From the NCBI GenBank assembly GCA_903851035.1, contig CAINND010000031.1:1-46930 (forward strand): a DNA stretch of 46,930 nucleotides, given 5' to 3'. The translations under genes were made by a program, and so were the position numbers. Below the pieces are notes generated by a model. That model saw only the letters and a program-made list of their open reading frames with translations, was not told where the DNA came from and made no database searches. Source of the stretch: an uncultured Acidobacteriota bacterium. Its GTDB lineage: Bacteria > Acidobacteriota > Terriglobia > Terriglobales > Acidobacteriaceae. This document shows positions 18,096 through 27,376 of the stretch, piece after piece (the first letter of the stretch is position 1; every line of letters begins with the position of its first letter).

Positions 18096-20753
18096 ATGTT
18101 TACCTTGAACCTGCACCGGATGCAGGCCTGTTTGCTGCTCTTCATCCTGATCTGTTCCACGGCGTTTGCCGCTGAGCCCGCTTCAACGGGCACGCAGTGC
18201 AGTGGCACGGTGGCGGATGCGAGCGGCGCGGTCATACCCAGCGCAACGGTGCGGATACACAATCCGGTGAGCGGCCTGGACCGCACGGTAAAGACCGATG
18301 GCGCCGGGCACTTTGAGTTTGCCAACCTGCCCAACAACCGGTATCAACTGACGGCGACGGCAAAGGGCTTCAGCCCCGCAACCCAGGATGTGGAAATACG
18401 CTCGGCCGTAGGCGCACAGGTCAACATCACGCTGCAGGTGGCAACCAGCGACCAGACGGTAACGGTAGAGGCCAGCGCCGACCTGGTGGAAAACGTCCCC
18501 ACGGGCCACACCGACGTGGACCGGCAGTTGATTGAGAAGATGCCGCTGGAGAGCCAGTCGTCGGGCGTCAGCTCGCTGGTAACGCTGGCAACGCCCGGCG
18601 TTTCATCGGACAGCAACGGCCTCTTCCACGGTATGGGCGACCACGCCAGCAACAGCTTCAGCGTGGACGGCCAGCCCATTACCGACCAGCAGAGCAAGAT
18701 CTTCAGCAACCAGATACCGGTGGACTCGCTGGAATCGCTGGAGGTGATTCCGGGCGCGCCTCCGGCGGAGTACGGCGGCAAGACCAGCCTGGTGATTGTG
18801 GCGACGACACGCAGCGGACAGGGCGTAAGCAGCCCGCGCGGCAGCGTGAACGCCAGCTATGGCTCGTTCGGGTCGGCCAACCTGGGATTTGATTTGGCAT
18901 ACGGCGGCAAGCGCTGGGGCAACTTTACGGCCGCCAGCGGAATGAATAGCGGACGCTTCCTGGATGCACCGGAGTTCCAGGTAATGCACGACAAGGGCAA
19001 CGAACAGAACCTGTTCGACCGCGTGGATTACCAGCTGACCAACAAGGACAACCTGCGGCTGAATCTTGGGCTGTCGCGCTCCTGGTTCCAGACGCCAAAC
19101 TCCTACGACGCGGAGCTGGCGACGCCGTGGAATGGCGTGGTAGTCAACAACGGCGGGCGCGACCCGAACGGAAACGTCGTCGGCCCGACGGACCAGCGCT
19201 CGAAGATTGTGACCTTCAACCTGGCGCCCAGTTGGACCCGGCTGGTGAACAATACGACGGTGACGAACGTGGGAGTATTCATCCGCCACGATGGATACAA
19301 CTACTACCCCAGCGGCAATCCCTTTGCCGACCTTGGCCCCAGCAACCTGCAGCAGGAGACGATTGCACAGCAGCGCACGCTGACCAACGCGGGCGTGCGC
19401 GCGGACGTAACGCACGCCAAGGGCATCCACAACATCAAGATGGGCGTGACCTACCAGCAGACTTTCCTGACCGAAAACTTCCAGTTAGGGATCGTGGACC
19501 CGACGCTGGTGCCGGGACTGACGGATGGATTTGGCAATCCCTGCCTTGTGGGCGGAGTGGCCGTGGCCGCACCCTGCACGACGCTGCTGCCCTACGATCT
19601 GACGCGCGGCGGAAACCTGTATCACTTCCACGGGCACACGGATGTGAAGGAGACGGCACTTTATATTCAGGACGCCATCACCATGGGCAAGTGGGCCTTC
19701 AACGTGGGCATCCGCGGAGACCTGTACAACGGACTGGTGGTGGCCAGCCAGGCGGAGCCGCGGCTGGGCGTGAGTTACAACATCAAGCCGAGCGGCACGG
19801 TATTCCGACTCTCCTACGCGCGCAGCCTGGAGTCGCCCTTTAACGAGAACCTGGTGCTGGCCAGCGAAGGCTGCAACTACGCGGTGATCGCGGCGCTGAT
19901 TCCCTGCGTACAGGCTCCCAATACTCCGGGCTACCGCAATGAGTTCCACGCCGGGCTGCAGCAGTCGCTGGGACACTGGGCAGTCTTCAGCGGTGACTAC
20001 GTTTGGAAGTACACGCACACGGCATATGACTTTACCGTGCTGGGAGCAACGCCCATCACCTTCCCCATCGGCTGGCATAATTCGAAGATTCCGGGCTATG
20101 CGGCACGGGTGAGCATACCTGAGCATCACGGCTTCAGCGCGCTGGTGGTGTTCAGCAGCGTGTCGGCGCGCTTCTTCCCGCCGCAAACAAGCGGCCTGGG
20201 AACCATGCCGGGGCAGAACGGACAGCCCTTCCGCATTGACCACGACGAGAAGTTCAACCAGACGACGCACCTGCAGTATCAGCCGTGGAAAAAGGGTCCA
20301 TGGGCGGGCTTTAACTGGCGCTACGACAGTGGCCAGGTGGCCGGCTCGGTGCCCTATGCGATCAACGCAACGACGCCGGTGGATCTGACCCGGCTGAGCG
20401 CGGATCAGCAGATGCAGGCGGGCTTGTATTGCGGCACGCAGACACCGACGCTGAACGCTCCGCTGACCACCTGCGCGCCTTCGGAGTACGGCTCGACGCG
20501 GATAAAGATTCCGGCCCCGGGGACGGAGAACAACGACAGGAATCCGCCGCGGATTGCACCGCGCAATCTGTTCGACGTCTCGCTGGGTGACGACAACCTG
20601 TTCCAGTCAAAGACCTCGAAGCGCTGGTCGGCGACGCTGACGGCCGTCAACATCACCAACAAGGTGGCGCTGTATAACTTCCTCTCCACCTTCAGCGGCA
20701 CGCACTTTGTCACTCCGCGGACGCTGACGGCGCAGATGGCGTACCACTTCTAG
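18096..20753 (+). CDS. TonB-dependent receptor with carboxypeptidase regulatory-like domain
   Basis: An 885-residue outer-membrane receptor. Order: signal peptide (about 1-26, ending AFAAEP), CarboxypepD_reg domain (about 33-115; CSGTVADASGAVIPSATVRI, GHFEFANLPNNRYQLTATAKGF), plug domain (about 125-245; VDRQLIEKMPLESQSSGVSS, SFSVDGQPITDQQS, PAEYGGKTSLVIVATTRSG), then a 22-strand type barrel ending in Phe (AQMAYHF). These receptors take up scarce ligands such as metal chelates or glycans, using TonB-ExbBD energy. The ligand is not known; the upstream His/Cys protein hints at a metal. The ATG has GGAGG eight bases upstream. A hairpin terminator follows. Confidence 0.9.
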   Translation: MFTLNLHRMQACLLLFILICSTAFAAEPASTGTQCSGTVADASGAVIPSATVRIHNPVSGLDRTVKTDGAGHFEFANLPNNRYQLTATAKGFSPATQDVEIRSAVGAQVNITLQVATSDQTVTVEASADLVENVPTGHTDVDRQLIEKMPLESQSSGVSSLVTLATPGVSSDSNGLFHGMGDHASNSFSVDGQPITDQQSKIFSNQIPVDSLESLEVIPGAPPAEYGGKTSLVIVATTRSGQGVSSPRGSVNASYGSFGSANLGFDLAYGGKRWGNFTAASGMNSGRFLDAPEFQVMHDKGNEQNLFDRVDYQLTNKDNLRLNLGLSRSWFQTPNSYDAELATPWNGVVVNNGGRDPNGNVVGPTDQRSKIVTFNLAPSWTRLVNNTTVTNVGVFIRHDGYNYYPSGNPFADLGPSNLQQETIAQQRTLTNAGVRADVTHAKGIHNIKMGVTYQQTFLTENFQLGIVDPTLVPGLTDGFGNPCLVGGVAVAAPCTTLLPYDLTRGGNLYHFHGHTDVKETALYIQDAITMGKWAFNVGIRGDLYNGLVVASQAEPRLGVSYNIKPSGTVFRLSYARSLESPFNENLVLASEGCNYAVIAALIPCVQAPNTPGYRNEFHAGLQQSLGHWAVFSGDYVWKYTHTAYDFTVLGATPITFPIGWHNSKIPGYAARVSIPEHHGFSALVVFSSVSARFFPPQTSGLGTMPGQNGQPFRIDHDEKFNQTTHLQYQPWKKGPWAGFNWRYDSGQVAGSVPYAINATTPVDLTRLSADQQMQAGLYCGTQTPTLNAPLTTCAPSEYGSTRIKIPAPGTENNDRNPPRIAPRNLFDVSLGDDNLFQSKTSKRWSATLTAVNITNKVALYNFLSTFSGTHFVTPRTLTAQMAYHF

Positions 20754-20767
20754 CGGTCAGGTAGACT

Positions 20768-20801
20768 AAACGCCAGCAGCTTCTATGGCCTGCTGGCGTT
20801 T
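20768..20801 (+). terminator. Hairpin terminator after the TonB receptor gene
   Basis: A perfect 12-bp stem, AAACGCCAGCAG (20768-20779) with CTGCTGGCGTTT (20790-20801), loop of 10 bases. The three Ts are part of the stem, and no long T run follows, so efficiency is uncertain. Confidence 0.65.
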
Positions 20802-20810
20802 CTGCGTGCG

Positions 20811-20840
20811 TTGCCTGCGCCGCTGGCAACGTGATATTTT
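20811..20840 (+). promoter_or_regulatory. Candidate promoter of the gcv operon
   Basis: TTGCCT (20811-20816), 18-base spacer, TATTTT (20835-20840), both matching the sigma-70 consensus at four of six positions. It lies between the terminator and the gcvT start. The roughly 55-base leader shows no glycine riboswitch aptamer pattern. Confidence 0.35.
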
Positions 20841-20898
20841 CGAGTGTTCCGGCGGCCTCTTCGGGGGCCGCAAGACTTCCCTTCCCGAGGTTTCCGCC

Positions 20899-22068
20899 GT
20901 GTCCAACGCCGAGAGTACCGCCACCGTTCGCAAGACCGCGTTAAACGCCGCGCACCGCCGCCTGGGCGCGCGCATGGTGGACTTTGCCGGATGGGACATG
21001 CCGGTGGAGTATCCCGCAAACGCCGCACGCAAAAGCGGCGGATTGATTGCCGAGCACCTGATTGTGCGCAGCAGCGTGGGCCTGTTCGACGTGAGCCACA
21101 TGGGCGACATTCGCCTGCATGGGCCGCAGGCTCTGGGAGCGGTGCAGCACATGACCTTCAACGACGCCAGCAAGCTGGCCATCGGACAGGCACAGTATTC
21201 GGCGCTGCTGTACGACAAGGGCACGTTTGTGGATGACGTGATTGTGCACCGGCTGGGCGAAGAAGACTTCCTGCTGGTGATTAACGCGGGCACGCGCGAA
21301 AAGGATTACAACTGGGTTCGCGAGGCGGCCAAGGGTTTTGATTGCGTGGTGGAAGAGCTGAGCGACAAGTACACGCAAATCGCCATCCAGGGTCCGAATG
21401 GCTGGCGCACCCTGCAAAAGCTGACCGATGTGGATCTGACGACGATTAAGTTTTACTGGTTCACCCACGGCACGGTGTGCGGGCTGCCCAACACGCTGAT
21501 TGCGCGCACGGGCTACACGGCCGAGGATGGCTTTGAGATTTATATCCCCAGCGACGTGGCCACCAGCGAGCGGGTGTGGGATGCTCTGCTGGCGGCGGGA
21601 GAAGAGTTCGGCGTGCTGCCCTGCGGACTGGGCGCGCGCAACACGTTGCGGCTGGAAGGCGCGCTGTCGCTCTATGGACATGAGATTTCGGATACGATCA
21701 CACCCTGGGAGGCTCGGCTGGACCGCTTTGTGAAGATGGACAAGGATGAGTTCACCGGCAAGGAAGCGCTGGAGAAGCAGAAAGGCAAGGGCCTGGAGCG
21801 CATCCTGGTGGGACTGGAAGCGACAGGGCGCGGTATCCCGCGCGACGGCTACCCGGTGCTGGATGCACACGGCGCGCCGGTTGGCGTGGTGACCAGCGGC
21901 TCGCCGGCACCGTTCCTGAAAAAGAACATCGCGCTGGCCTACGTTCCTCCTATATTGAGCAACGAAGGCACTGTGCTGGCGGTGGAGGTTCGCGGTCAGC
22001 CGGTGGCGTGCAAGGTGGTGGCAATTCCATTTTACAAGCGTCCGCGCCGCGCCAAGGCGGCCGAGTAG
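20899..22068 (+). CDS. gcvT: Aminomethyltransferase (glycine cleavage T protein)
   Basis: A 389-residue T protein, which moves the methylene group from the aminomethyl-lipoyl arm of H protein to tetrahydrofolate and releases ammonia. Family motifs: FAGWDMPVEY at the N-terminus, SSVGLFDVSHMGDI with the folate-site region, QYSALLYDKGTFVDDVIVHR, TGYTAEDGFEIYIPSD, LGARNTLRLEGALSLYGHEI, and a C-terminal barrel with GVVTSGSPAPFLKKNIALAYV. The start is GTG at 20899 with CGAGG eight bases before it; upstream in-frame sequence is not conserved-looking. First gene of the glycine cleavage operon. Confidence 0.93.
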   Translation: MSNAESTATVRKTALNAAHRRLGARMVDFAGWDMPVEYPANAARKSGGLIAEHLIVRSSVGLFDVSHMGDIRLHGPQALGAVQHMTFNDASKLAIGQAQYSALLYDKGTFVDDVIVHRLGEEDFLLVINAGTREKDYNWVREAAKGFDCVVEELSDKYTQIAIQGPNGWRTLQKLTDVDLTTIKFYWFTHGTVCGLPNTLIARTGYTAEDGFEIYIPSDVATSERVWDALLAAGEEFGVLPCGLGARNTLRLEGALSLYGHEISDTITPWEARLDRFVKMDKDEFTGKEALEKQKGKGLERILVGLEATGRGIPRDGYPVLDAHGAPVGVVTSGSPAPFLKKNIALAYVPPILSNEGTVLAVEVRGQPVACKVVAIPFYKRPRRAKAAE

Positions 22069-22128
22069 ATTACAATTTTGCAAGGCGCCGGAGCGATCCG
22101 GAGACAAGAGAAGTTGAGGGAGATCATC

Positions 22129-22512
22129 ATGGCCTACCCGCCGGAATATAAATACACCAAGGAACATGAATGGCTCGCCGTGGACGGCACGACGGGCACC
22201 ATCGGCATTACGGACTACGCGCAGAACTCGCTGGGCGACATTGTGTTTGTCGAGCTGCCCAAGGTTGGCGCTGAACTGGTTGCCGGCAAGACCTTTGGCA
22301 CCGTGGAGTCGGTGAAGGCCGTCAGCGACCTTTACGCTCCGGTGACGGGCACGGTGACGGCCATCAACGAAGCGCTGGCAACCTCTCCGGAGAAGGTGAA
22401 CAGCGAGCCGCACACTGCGTGGATGGTGAAGGTGACGCTGGCGAACCCCGCCGAGGTTGACGGACTGCTCTCCGCAGCCGACTACGAGAAGTTCGTAGCC
22501 GAAGAACAGTAG
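22129..22512 (+). CDS. gcvH: Glycine cleavage system H protein
   Basis: A 127-residue lipoyl carrier that shuttles the aminomethyl group between P, T and L proteins. Landmarks are YTKEHEWLAVDG, GITDYAQNSLGDIVFVELP and the lipoylation site ESVKAVSDLYAP, with K63 as the lipoylated lysine. The C-terminus ends in a normal LLSAADYEKFV segment. ATG 22129 follows GAGGGAG. Gap of 60 bases after gcvT; a TACAAT (22071-22076) in that gap might be an internal -10 but has no partner. Confidence 0.95.
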   Translation: MAYPPEYKYTKEHEWLAVDGTTGTIGITDYAQNSLGDIVFVELPKVGAELVAGKTFGTVESVKAVSDLYAPVTGTVTAINEALATSPEKVNSEPHTAWMVKVTLANPAEVDGLLSAADYEKFVAEEQ

Positions 22513-22547
22513 GGTTACGCAGGCAGCTCGTACAAGAGGGCGCAAGC

Positions 22548-22739
22548 ATGGATCGGCCGGTGACGAAGATGTCAGTTCGTGCGAAGGCAATCTACATCAA
22601 TATTGCCCTAGTCTTCGGATTGGCCCTGGAATTTTACAGGGGACGGTCGCTGACTGTAATTGCAATCACCGGATGCATTCTCTTCGCGGTTGCCAATATA
22701 GCTCTCCTATTTAGCAGGAAGGCGAATGAAGCTCGCTGA
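22548..22739 (+). CDS. Small two-helix membrane protein inside the gcv operon
   Basis: A 63-residue protein: short basic N-terminus (MDRPVTKMSVRAKA), two hydrophobic segments (about 15-30 and 35-55) and a basic tail (SRKANEAR), suggesting a hairpin in the inner membrane with both ends in the cytoplasm. AGAGGG at 22535-22540 gives it a well-spaced ribosome site. GC is about 49%, clearly below gcvH and gcvPA. I recognise no family. It sits between gcvH and gcvPA, which are otherwise functionally continuous, so it looks like a late insertion carried along in the operon. Confidence 0.6.
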   Translation: MDRPVTKMSVRAKAIYINIALVFGLALEFYRGRSLTVIAITGCILFAVANIALLFSRKANEAR

Positions 22740-22751
22740 GAGACATTCGCC
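22721..22751 (+). repeat. Inverted repeat at the end of the small membrane gene
   Basis: GGCGAATG (22721-22728) and CATTCGCC (22744-22751) are perfect complements around a 15-base loop holding the stop codon. No T run follows, so it is more likely an RNA processing or stability hairpin than a terminator. Confidence 0.45.
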
Positions 22752-22799
22752 ATTCATGATTCCCCCGGCCCCACAAGGCCGTACCCCAGGAAGAAGATC

Positions 22800-24128
22800 A
22801 TGCGCTATCTCCCGAAATCTCCCGCGGAACGCGAGCTGATGCTCGGCGAAATCGGCGTGGCGAAGGTGGACGAGTTGTTCGCCCCCATCCCGGCCGAGTT
22901 CCGCCTTACACGCGATTTGGCAATTCCACCGCAAATGGCCGAGAGCGAAATCGTGGACTGGTTCCGCGAGCGCGCGGCAGAGAACGCCAACGGCGCAAGC
23001 ATCCTGCTGGGCGCCGGAGCCTACAACCACTATCGCCCGCTGGTGATTGATTCGCTGATCTCCCGCGGCGAGTGGTTTACGGCCTATACGCCCTACCAGC
23101 CGGAGATTGCGCAAGGCACTCTGCAGGCAATCTTCGAGTTCCAGACGATGATCTGCGAGCTGACCGGCATGGAAGTGGCCAACGCCAGCATGTACGACGG
23201 CTCCACGGGCGCGGCCGAGGCGGTGATGATGGCCATGCGCGTGACCGGGCGCGGCGAGGCCATACTGGCTCGCACGGTGCATCCGGAGTATCGCGAGGTG
23301 ATTGCCACCTACGCCAAGTATCAGGGGATGCCGCTGAGCGAGGTGGGCTTTACCGAGAACGGGCGCGTGGATTTGGCGGCGCTCGACAAGGCCATCACGC
23401 CGCAGACGGCCTGCGTGCTGATTCAATCGCCGAACTTCTTTGGAACGATTGAAGACGTGGCGGCCATTGCGGACGTGGTTCACGCGAAGGGCGCGCTGCT
23501 GGTGGTCAGCATTGCAGAGGCACTGTCGCTGGGCATTGTGAAGCCCCCGGTGGAGGCAGACATCGTCAGTCTTGAGGCGCAGAGCTTTGGCGTGCCGTTG
23601 AGCTATGGCGGTCCGTACGCGGGAGTGATCGCCACCCGGGAGAAGTTCATCCGGCAGATTCCGGGCCGGCTGTGCGGGCAGACGGTGGACCGCAACGGCA
23701 AGCGCGGCTTTGTGTTGACGCTGAGCACGCGCGAGCAGCACATCCGGCGTGAGAAAGCTACGTCGAACATCTGCACCAACCAGGCGCTGGTGGCACTGAT
23801 GGTGAACATCTACATGGATGTTTACGGCAAGAATGGGCTGCGCGAGCTGGCCGAGCAGAATTTAGCCAAGGCCGCCTACGCGCGCAAGGCGCTGGGAGCG
23901 AAGAGCAAGGTGCTGTTTGAGGGCGCTCCGCGCTTTAACGAGTTTGTGGTGCAGACGAAGGGCAACGCCGAGGCGATCCGCAAACGTCTGCTGGACGAGC
24001 ACAATATCATCGGCGGGTTGCCGCTGAAAAAGTATTATCCGGAGTTGGGCGAGGCCAGCTTGTGGTGCGCCACGGAGCTGACGTCGAAGGCGGCGTTGGA
24101 TGCGGCCGCCGAGGAGGTGGGACGGTGA
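22800..24128 (+). CDS. gcvPA: Glycine dehydrogenase (decarboxylating) subunit 1
   Basis: A 442-residue alpha half of the split P protein. With subunit 2 it decarboxylates glycine on pyridoxal phosphate and loads the methylamine on H protein. Motifs: [18 protein letters not shown] at the start, [10 protein letters not shown]-like [62 protein letters not shown], and [24 protein letters not shown] precedes the ATG. Its stop overlaps the GTG of gcvPB by 4 bases, giving coupled, equimolar synthesis. Confidence 0.95.
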   Translation: MRYLPKSPAERELMLGEIGVAKVDELFAPIPAEFRLTRDLAIPPQMAESEIVDWFRERAAENANGASILLGAGAYNHYRPLVIDSLISRGEWFTAYTPYQPEIAQGTLQAIFEFQTMICELTGMEVANASMYDGSTGAAEAVMMAMRVTGRGEAILARTVHPEYREVIATYAKYQGMPLSEVGFTENGRVDLAALDKAITPQTACVLIQSPNFFGTIEDVAAIADVVHAKGALLVVSIAEALSLGIVKPPVEADIVSLEAQSFGVPLSYGGPYAGVIATREKFIRQIPGRLCGQTVDRNGKRGFVLTLSTREQHIRREKATSNICTNQALVALMVNIYMDVYGKNGLRELAEQNLAKAAYARKALGAKSKVLFEGAPRFNEFVVQTKGNAEAIRKRLLDEHNIIGGLPLKKYYPELGEASLWCATELTSKAALDAAAEEVGR

Positions 24129-25621
24129 GCGATAAAAATATCAAGAAGGTGTCTTCGCACCCGTCGCAGAACGAAGGTCTGATCTTTGAACACTCCTCGC
24201 CGGGCAAGAAGGCGTATCGCCTGCGGCAGTTGGACGTGCCGACGGTGGATGCGGCGAAGGAGCTGGGCTCGGCTTTGCGCGGCGAGGCTGCGGCATTGCC
24301 GGAGGTGAGCGAGATTGAGATCATCCGCCACTTCACGCGGCTCTCGACATGGAACTATGCGGTGGACTACGGGATGTATCCGCTGGGAAGCTGCACGATG
24401 AAATACAACCCACGGGTGAATGAAGTTGTCGCGCGGCTGGAGGGACTGGCCGGTGCGCATCCCTACCAGCCGGAGGCAGCGGCGCAGGGCGTGCTGCGGG
24501 TGATGAAGACGCTGGCCGATCAGTTGATCGAAATCTGCGGCATGGACGCCATCACGCTGCAACCGGCGGCCGGAGCGCATGGCGAGCTGACGGGCATCCT
24601 GCTGATGCGCGCGTATCTGGAGTCGAAGGGCAACCCGCGCAAGAAGATTCTGATTCCGGATTCGGCGCACGGCACGAATCCCGCAACTGCGGCGATGGTG
24701 GGCTACGAGGTGGAGAACCTGCCAAGCGATCCGAGCGGCATGGTGGATCTGGCTGCCCTGGAAGCGCAGATGAACGAGGACGTGGCCGGACTGATGCTGA
24801 CCAATCCGAATACGCTCGGCATTTTTGACGCGCAGATTGGCAAGATTGCCGAGATACTGCACCGCAAGGGCGGGCTGCTGTACATGGACGGCGCCAACAT
24901 GAACGCGCTGGTGGGCAAGGCTCGTCCGGGCGACTTTGGCGTGGACGTGATGCACCTGAACCTGCACAAGACGTTCAGCACTCCGCACGGCGGCGGCGGA
25001 CCGGGCTCCGGTCCGGTGGCATGCAAGAAGCATCTTGAACCGTTTTTGCCCAAGCCGATTGTGGTGGAAGGCGCCAACGGACAGCTGCGGCTGGATTACG
25101 ACCGTCCGCAGTCGGTGGGACGCGTGCGCGCCTTCTTCGGCAACTTTGGGATGCACGTGCGGGCGCTGGCCTACATCATGGCGAACGGTCCCGACGGGCT
25201 GCGGCAGACGACGGAAGACGCGGTGATGAACGCCAACTACGTGCGCAGCAAGCTGGCCGGCATCTACGACCTGCCCTACGCAACGCCGTCGATGCATGAG
25301 GTCGTCTTCAGCGATAAGTTGCAGACGAAGAACGGCATCAAGACGGGAGACATAGCCAAGCGGCTGATTGACTATGGATTCCATCCCTACACGGTCAGCT
25401 TCCCGATGGTGGTGCATGGCGCGCTGATGATTGAGCCGACGGAGAGCGAGCCACTGGAGGAACTGGACCTGTTCATTGACGCGATGAAGTCGATTGCCGA
25501 GGAGTGCGCCTCGGAGCCCGAGCTGGTGAAGGGAGCGCCACATTCGACACGGCTCTCACGGCTGGATGAGACGGCTGCGGCGCGCAAGCCGATACTGCGC
25601 TGGAAGCCGGAGACAAAGTAG
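24125..25621 (+). CDS. gcvPB: Glycine dehydrogenase (decarboxylating) subunit 2
   Basis: A 498-residue beta half of the split P protein, carrying the pyridoxal-phosphate lysine K282 in [18 protein letters not shown]. Other family stretches are [40 protein letters not shown] and [20 protein letters not shown]. Start GTG 24125 overlaps the TGA of gcvPA (GTGA) and has AGGAGG seven bases upstream. The L protein (dihydrolipoyl dehydrogenase) is not encoded here and must come from another locus. Last gene of the operon; a compound hairpin follows. Confidence 0.95.
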   Translation: MSDKNIKKVSSHPSQNEGLIFEHSSPGKKAYRLRQLDVPTVDAAKELGSALRGEAAALPEVSEIEIIRHFTRLSTWNYAVDYGMYPLGSCTMKYNPRVNEVVARLEGLAGAHPYQPEAAAQGVLRVMKTLADQLIEICGMDAITLQPAAGAHGELTGILLMRAYLESKGNPRKKILIPDSAHGTNPATAAMVGYEVENLPSDPSGMVDLAALEAQMNEDVAGLMLTNPNTLGIFDAQIGKIAEILHRKGGLLYMDGANMNALVGKARPGDFGVDVMHLNLHKTFSTPHGGGGPGSGPVACKKHLEPFLPKPIVVEGANGQLRLDYDRPQSVGRVRAFFGNFGMHVRALAYIMANGPDGLRQTTEDAVMNANYVRSKLAGIYDLPYATPSMHEVVFSDKLQTKNGIKTGDIAKRLIDYGFHPYTVSFPMVVHGALMIEPTESEPLEELDLFIDAMKSIAEECASEPELVKGAPHSTRLSRLDETAAARKPILRWKPETK

Positions 25622-25650
25622 GCTGAGAGTAGCGATTGAACTTAAACACT

Positions 25651-25696
25651 CGCCCCGGGATACCCTTGCCGCACGGCAAGCTGGCGTCCCGGGGCG
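25651..25696 (+). terminator. Compound hairpin after gcvPB
   Basis: An outer 10-bp stem, CGCCCCGGGA (25651-25660) with TCCCGGGGCG (25687-25696), encloses an inner 6-bp stem CTTGCC-GCAC-GGCAAG (25665-25680). It is very stable but is followed by TTGAAGTTG rather than a T run. It probably ends or processes the gcv transcript just before the channel gene. Confidence 0.55.
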
Positions 25697-25717
25697 TTGA
25701 AGTTGTACCCTGAAGCC

Positions 25718-27340
25718 ATGCGAATTCTGCGCTCCCTACTGCTGCTATGGCTGACCGTTGCGCTGACTGCTCCCATGCAGGCGCAGGCGGCGCTGAAGGC
25801 GCTGGCCAGCAACATAGCGGCTCCGGCGGCGACTCGGCCGGTTGACCTGCTGGGGCGCACGACTCCTCGGGGCACCGTGACCGGCTTTATGCAGGCGGCG
25901 CAGAAGGGCGACACGGACACGGCCGCCGAGTATCTGCAACTGCCGCGGCAGGAAGGCGAGGTGGATTCCACCCGCCTGGTGCAGGACCTGAAGGTGCTGC
26001 TGGATCACGGCTTTGCCGGCCGCCTGGTGGCCATCACCGATAGCCCGGAGCTTATCTACGACCCGCAACTGGAGCCAAACCACGAGCGCGTGGGCGACTT
26101 TGCGGTGAACGGCCATGATCTGCCGCTGCTGGTGGTTCGCATTTCCGACGGCAACAACGGACACATCTGGCTAATCAGTTGGAGCACTCTCGGCAAGGTG
26201 AGCGACATGGCCAACGACGTGCGCTCGCACGAATTGGAAGGCCACCTGCCGCACTTCTTCATCCGCCACACCTTCCTTGATATCCCCATCTGGGTGTGGA
26301 TTGCCTTTGTGCTGCTGATGCCGGTTGCGTTGCTGGCCGGGTTTGCGGCCGTGACACTGCTGCGCGCCCCGGTGTGGCTGCTGGGACGCTTCAGCCAGCG
26401 CGCCGCGCAAAGCGAGGTTTGGAAGAACATACGCAGGCCGGTACTGCTGTTTGCCACCGCCGCGGCGCACGCCATCGGCATGCTGGGCCTGCTGACCGTG
26501 CCACTGCTCTTCCGCGAAACGTATTTCAAGGTGCTGAGCGTTGCCCTGGTGTATGCCGTGGCATGGCTGCTGTGGGACTTTGTGACCGTATGGACGCGCC
26601 GCATGCGCCGCCGCATGACGGCACCGGAAGAACGCGGCACGCTGTCACTGACCCTTCTGTTGCACCGTATGCTGAAGGTTTGCATCGCCATGGCGGCGGT
26701 CTTCGGCATCCTGAGCATGGCGGGGGTGAACCTCTCTGCCGCGCTGGCGACCCTGGGCATTGGCGGCATTGCGCTGGCACTGGCGGCACAAAAGACCATC
26801 GAGAATCTCTTCGGCGGCATCAGCATCCTTAGCGATCGCGTGATGCGCGTGGGCGACCTGTGCAAGGTGGGCGACACCATCGGCACGGTGGAAGACATAG
26901 GCCTGCGCTCCACCCGCATCCGCACCTACGAGCGCGGATTGATCAGCGTGCCCAACGGCGTGCTGGCAACGGTGAACGTGGAAAACCTGAGCGCGCGCGA
27001 CAAGATGCGCATCTTCTGCAAGCTGGGACTGCGCTATGAGACGACACGTCCGCAACTGAACGCCGTGCTGAAGCAGATTACACACATGCTGCAGGAACAC
27101 ACCCGCGTGGAGAGCACAACGGCATGGGTACGGCTGGCAAAGCTGGGCGATAACGCACTGGAACTGGAGATGCAGGCTTACGTACTGACCTGTGACTACA
27201 ATGACTTTACTGCCGTGCGCGAGGGTATCCTGATGAACGTGCTGGATATTATCGAAGGCTGCGGCACCGCACTGGCCTCACCGTCGCAAACCCTCTACCT
27301 GGCCAAGTCCACAACTCTGAGCGTGCCAACGGCTGAATAG
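25718..27340 (+). CDS. MscS-type mechanosensitive ion channel
   Basis: A 540-residue protein with a signal peptide (about 1-24, ending MQAQA), a periplasmic domain of about 165 residues, several membrane helices from about 190, and an MscS core. The pore helix and following region read GIGGIALALAAQKTIENLFGG, then SILSDRVMRVGDLC, VEDIGLRSTRIRTYERGLISVPNG, typical of TM3 and the beta domain of MscS. It is longer than E. coli MscS (286 residues) because of the N-terminal extension. Such channels release solutes on hypo-osmotic shock. ATG 25718 is chosen for the signal peptide; the ribosome site is weak. Confidence 0.88.
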   Translation: MRILRSLLLLWLTVALTAPMQAQAALKALASNIAAPAATRPVDLLGRTTPRGTVTGFMQAAQKGDTDTAAEYLQLPRQEGEVDSTRLVQDLKVLLDHGFAGRLVAITDSPELIYDPQLEPNHERVGDFAVNGHDLPLLVVRISDGNNGHIWLISWSTLGKVSDMANDVRSHELEGHLPHFFIRHTFLDIPIWVWIAFVLLMPVALLAGFAAVTLLRAPVWLLGRFSQRAAQSEVWKNIRRPVLLFATAAAHAIGMLGLLTVPLLFRETYFKVLSVALVYAVAWLLWDFVTVWTRRMRRRMTAPEERGTLSLTLLLHRMLKVCIAMAAVFGILSMAGVNLSAALATLGIGGIALALAAQKTIENLFGGISILSDRVMRVGDLCKVGDTIGTVEDIGLRSTRIRTYERGLISVPNGVLATVNVENLSARDKMRIFCKLGLRYETTRPQLNAVLKQITHMLQEHTRVESTTAWVRLAKLGDNALELEMQAYVLTCDYNDFTAVREGILMNVLDIIEGCGTALASPSQTLYLAKSTTLSVPTAE

Positions 27341-27376
27341 TTCATTCGCCTTACGCTGAGGGCTGCACTGGCGCGG

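Noticed and set aside
20754-20898. Glycine riboswitch upstream of gcvT
   Set aside because: The leader is short, partly taken by the terminator of the previous gene, and shows none of the conserved aptamer pieces.
20941-22590. Long minus-strand open frame opposite gcvT and gcvH
   Set aside because: The plus-strand genes are unmistakable; the opposite frame lacks stops because of high GC and has a His/Arg/Gln-rich shadow composition.
24035-25543. Minus-strand frame of about 500 codons opposite gcvPB
   Set aside because: Same reason: antisense shadow of a well-recognised gene, no domain and no ribosome site.
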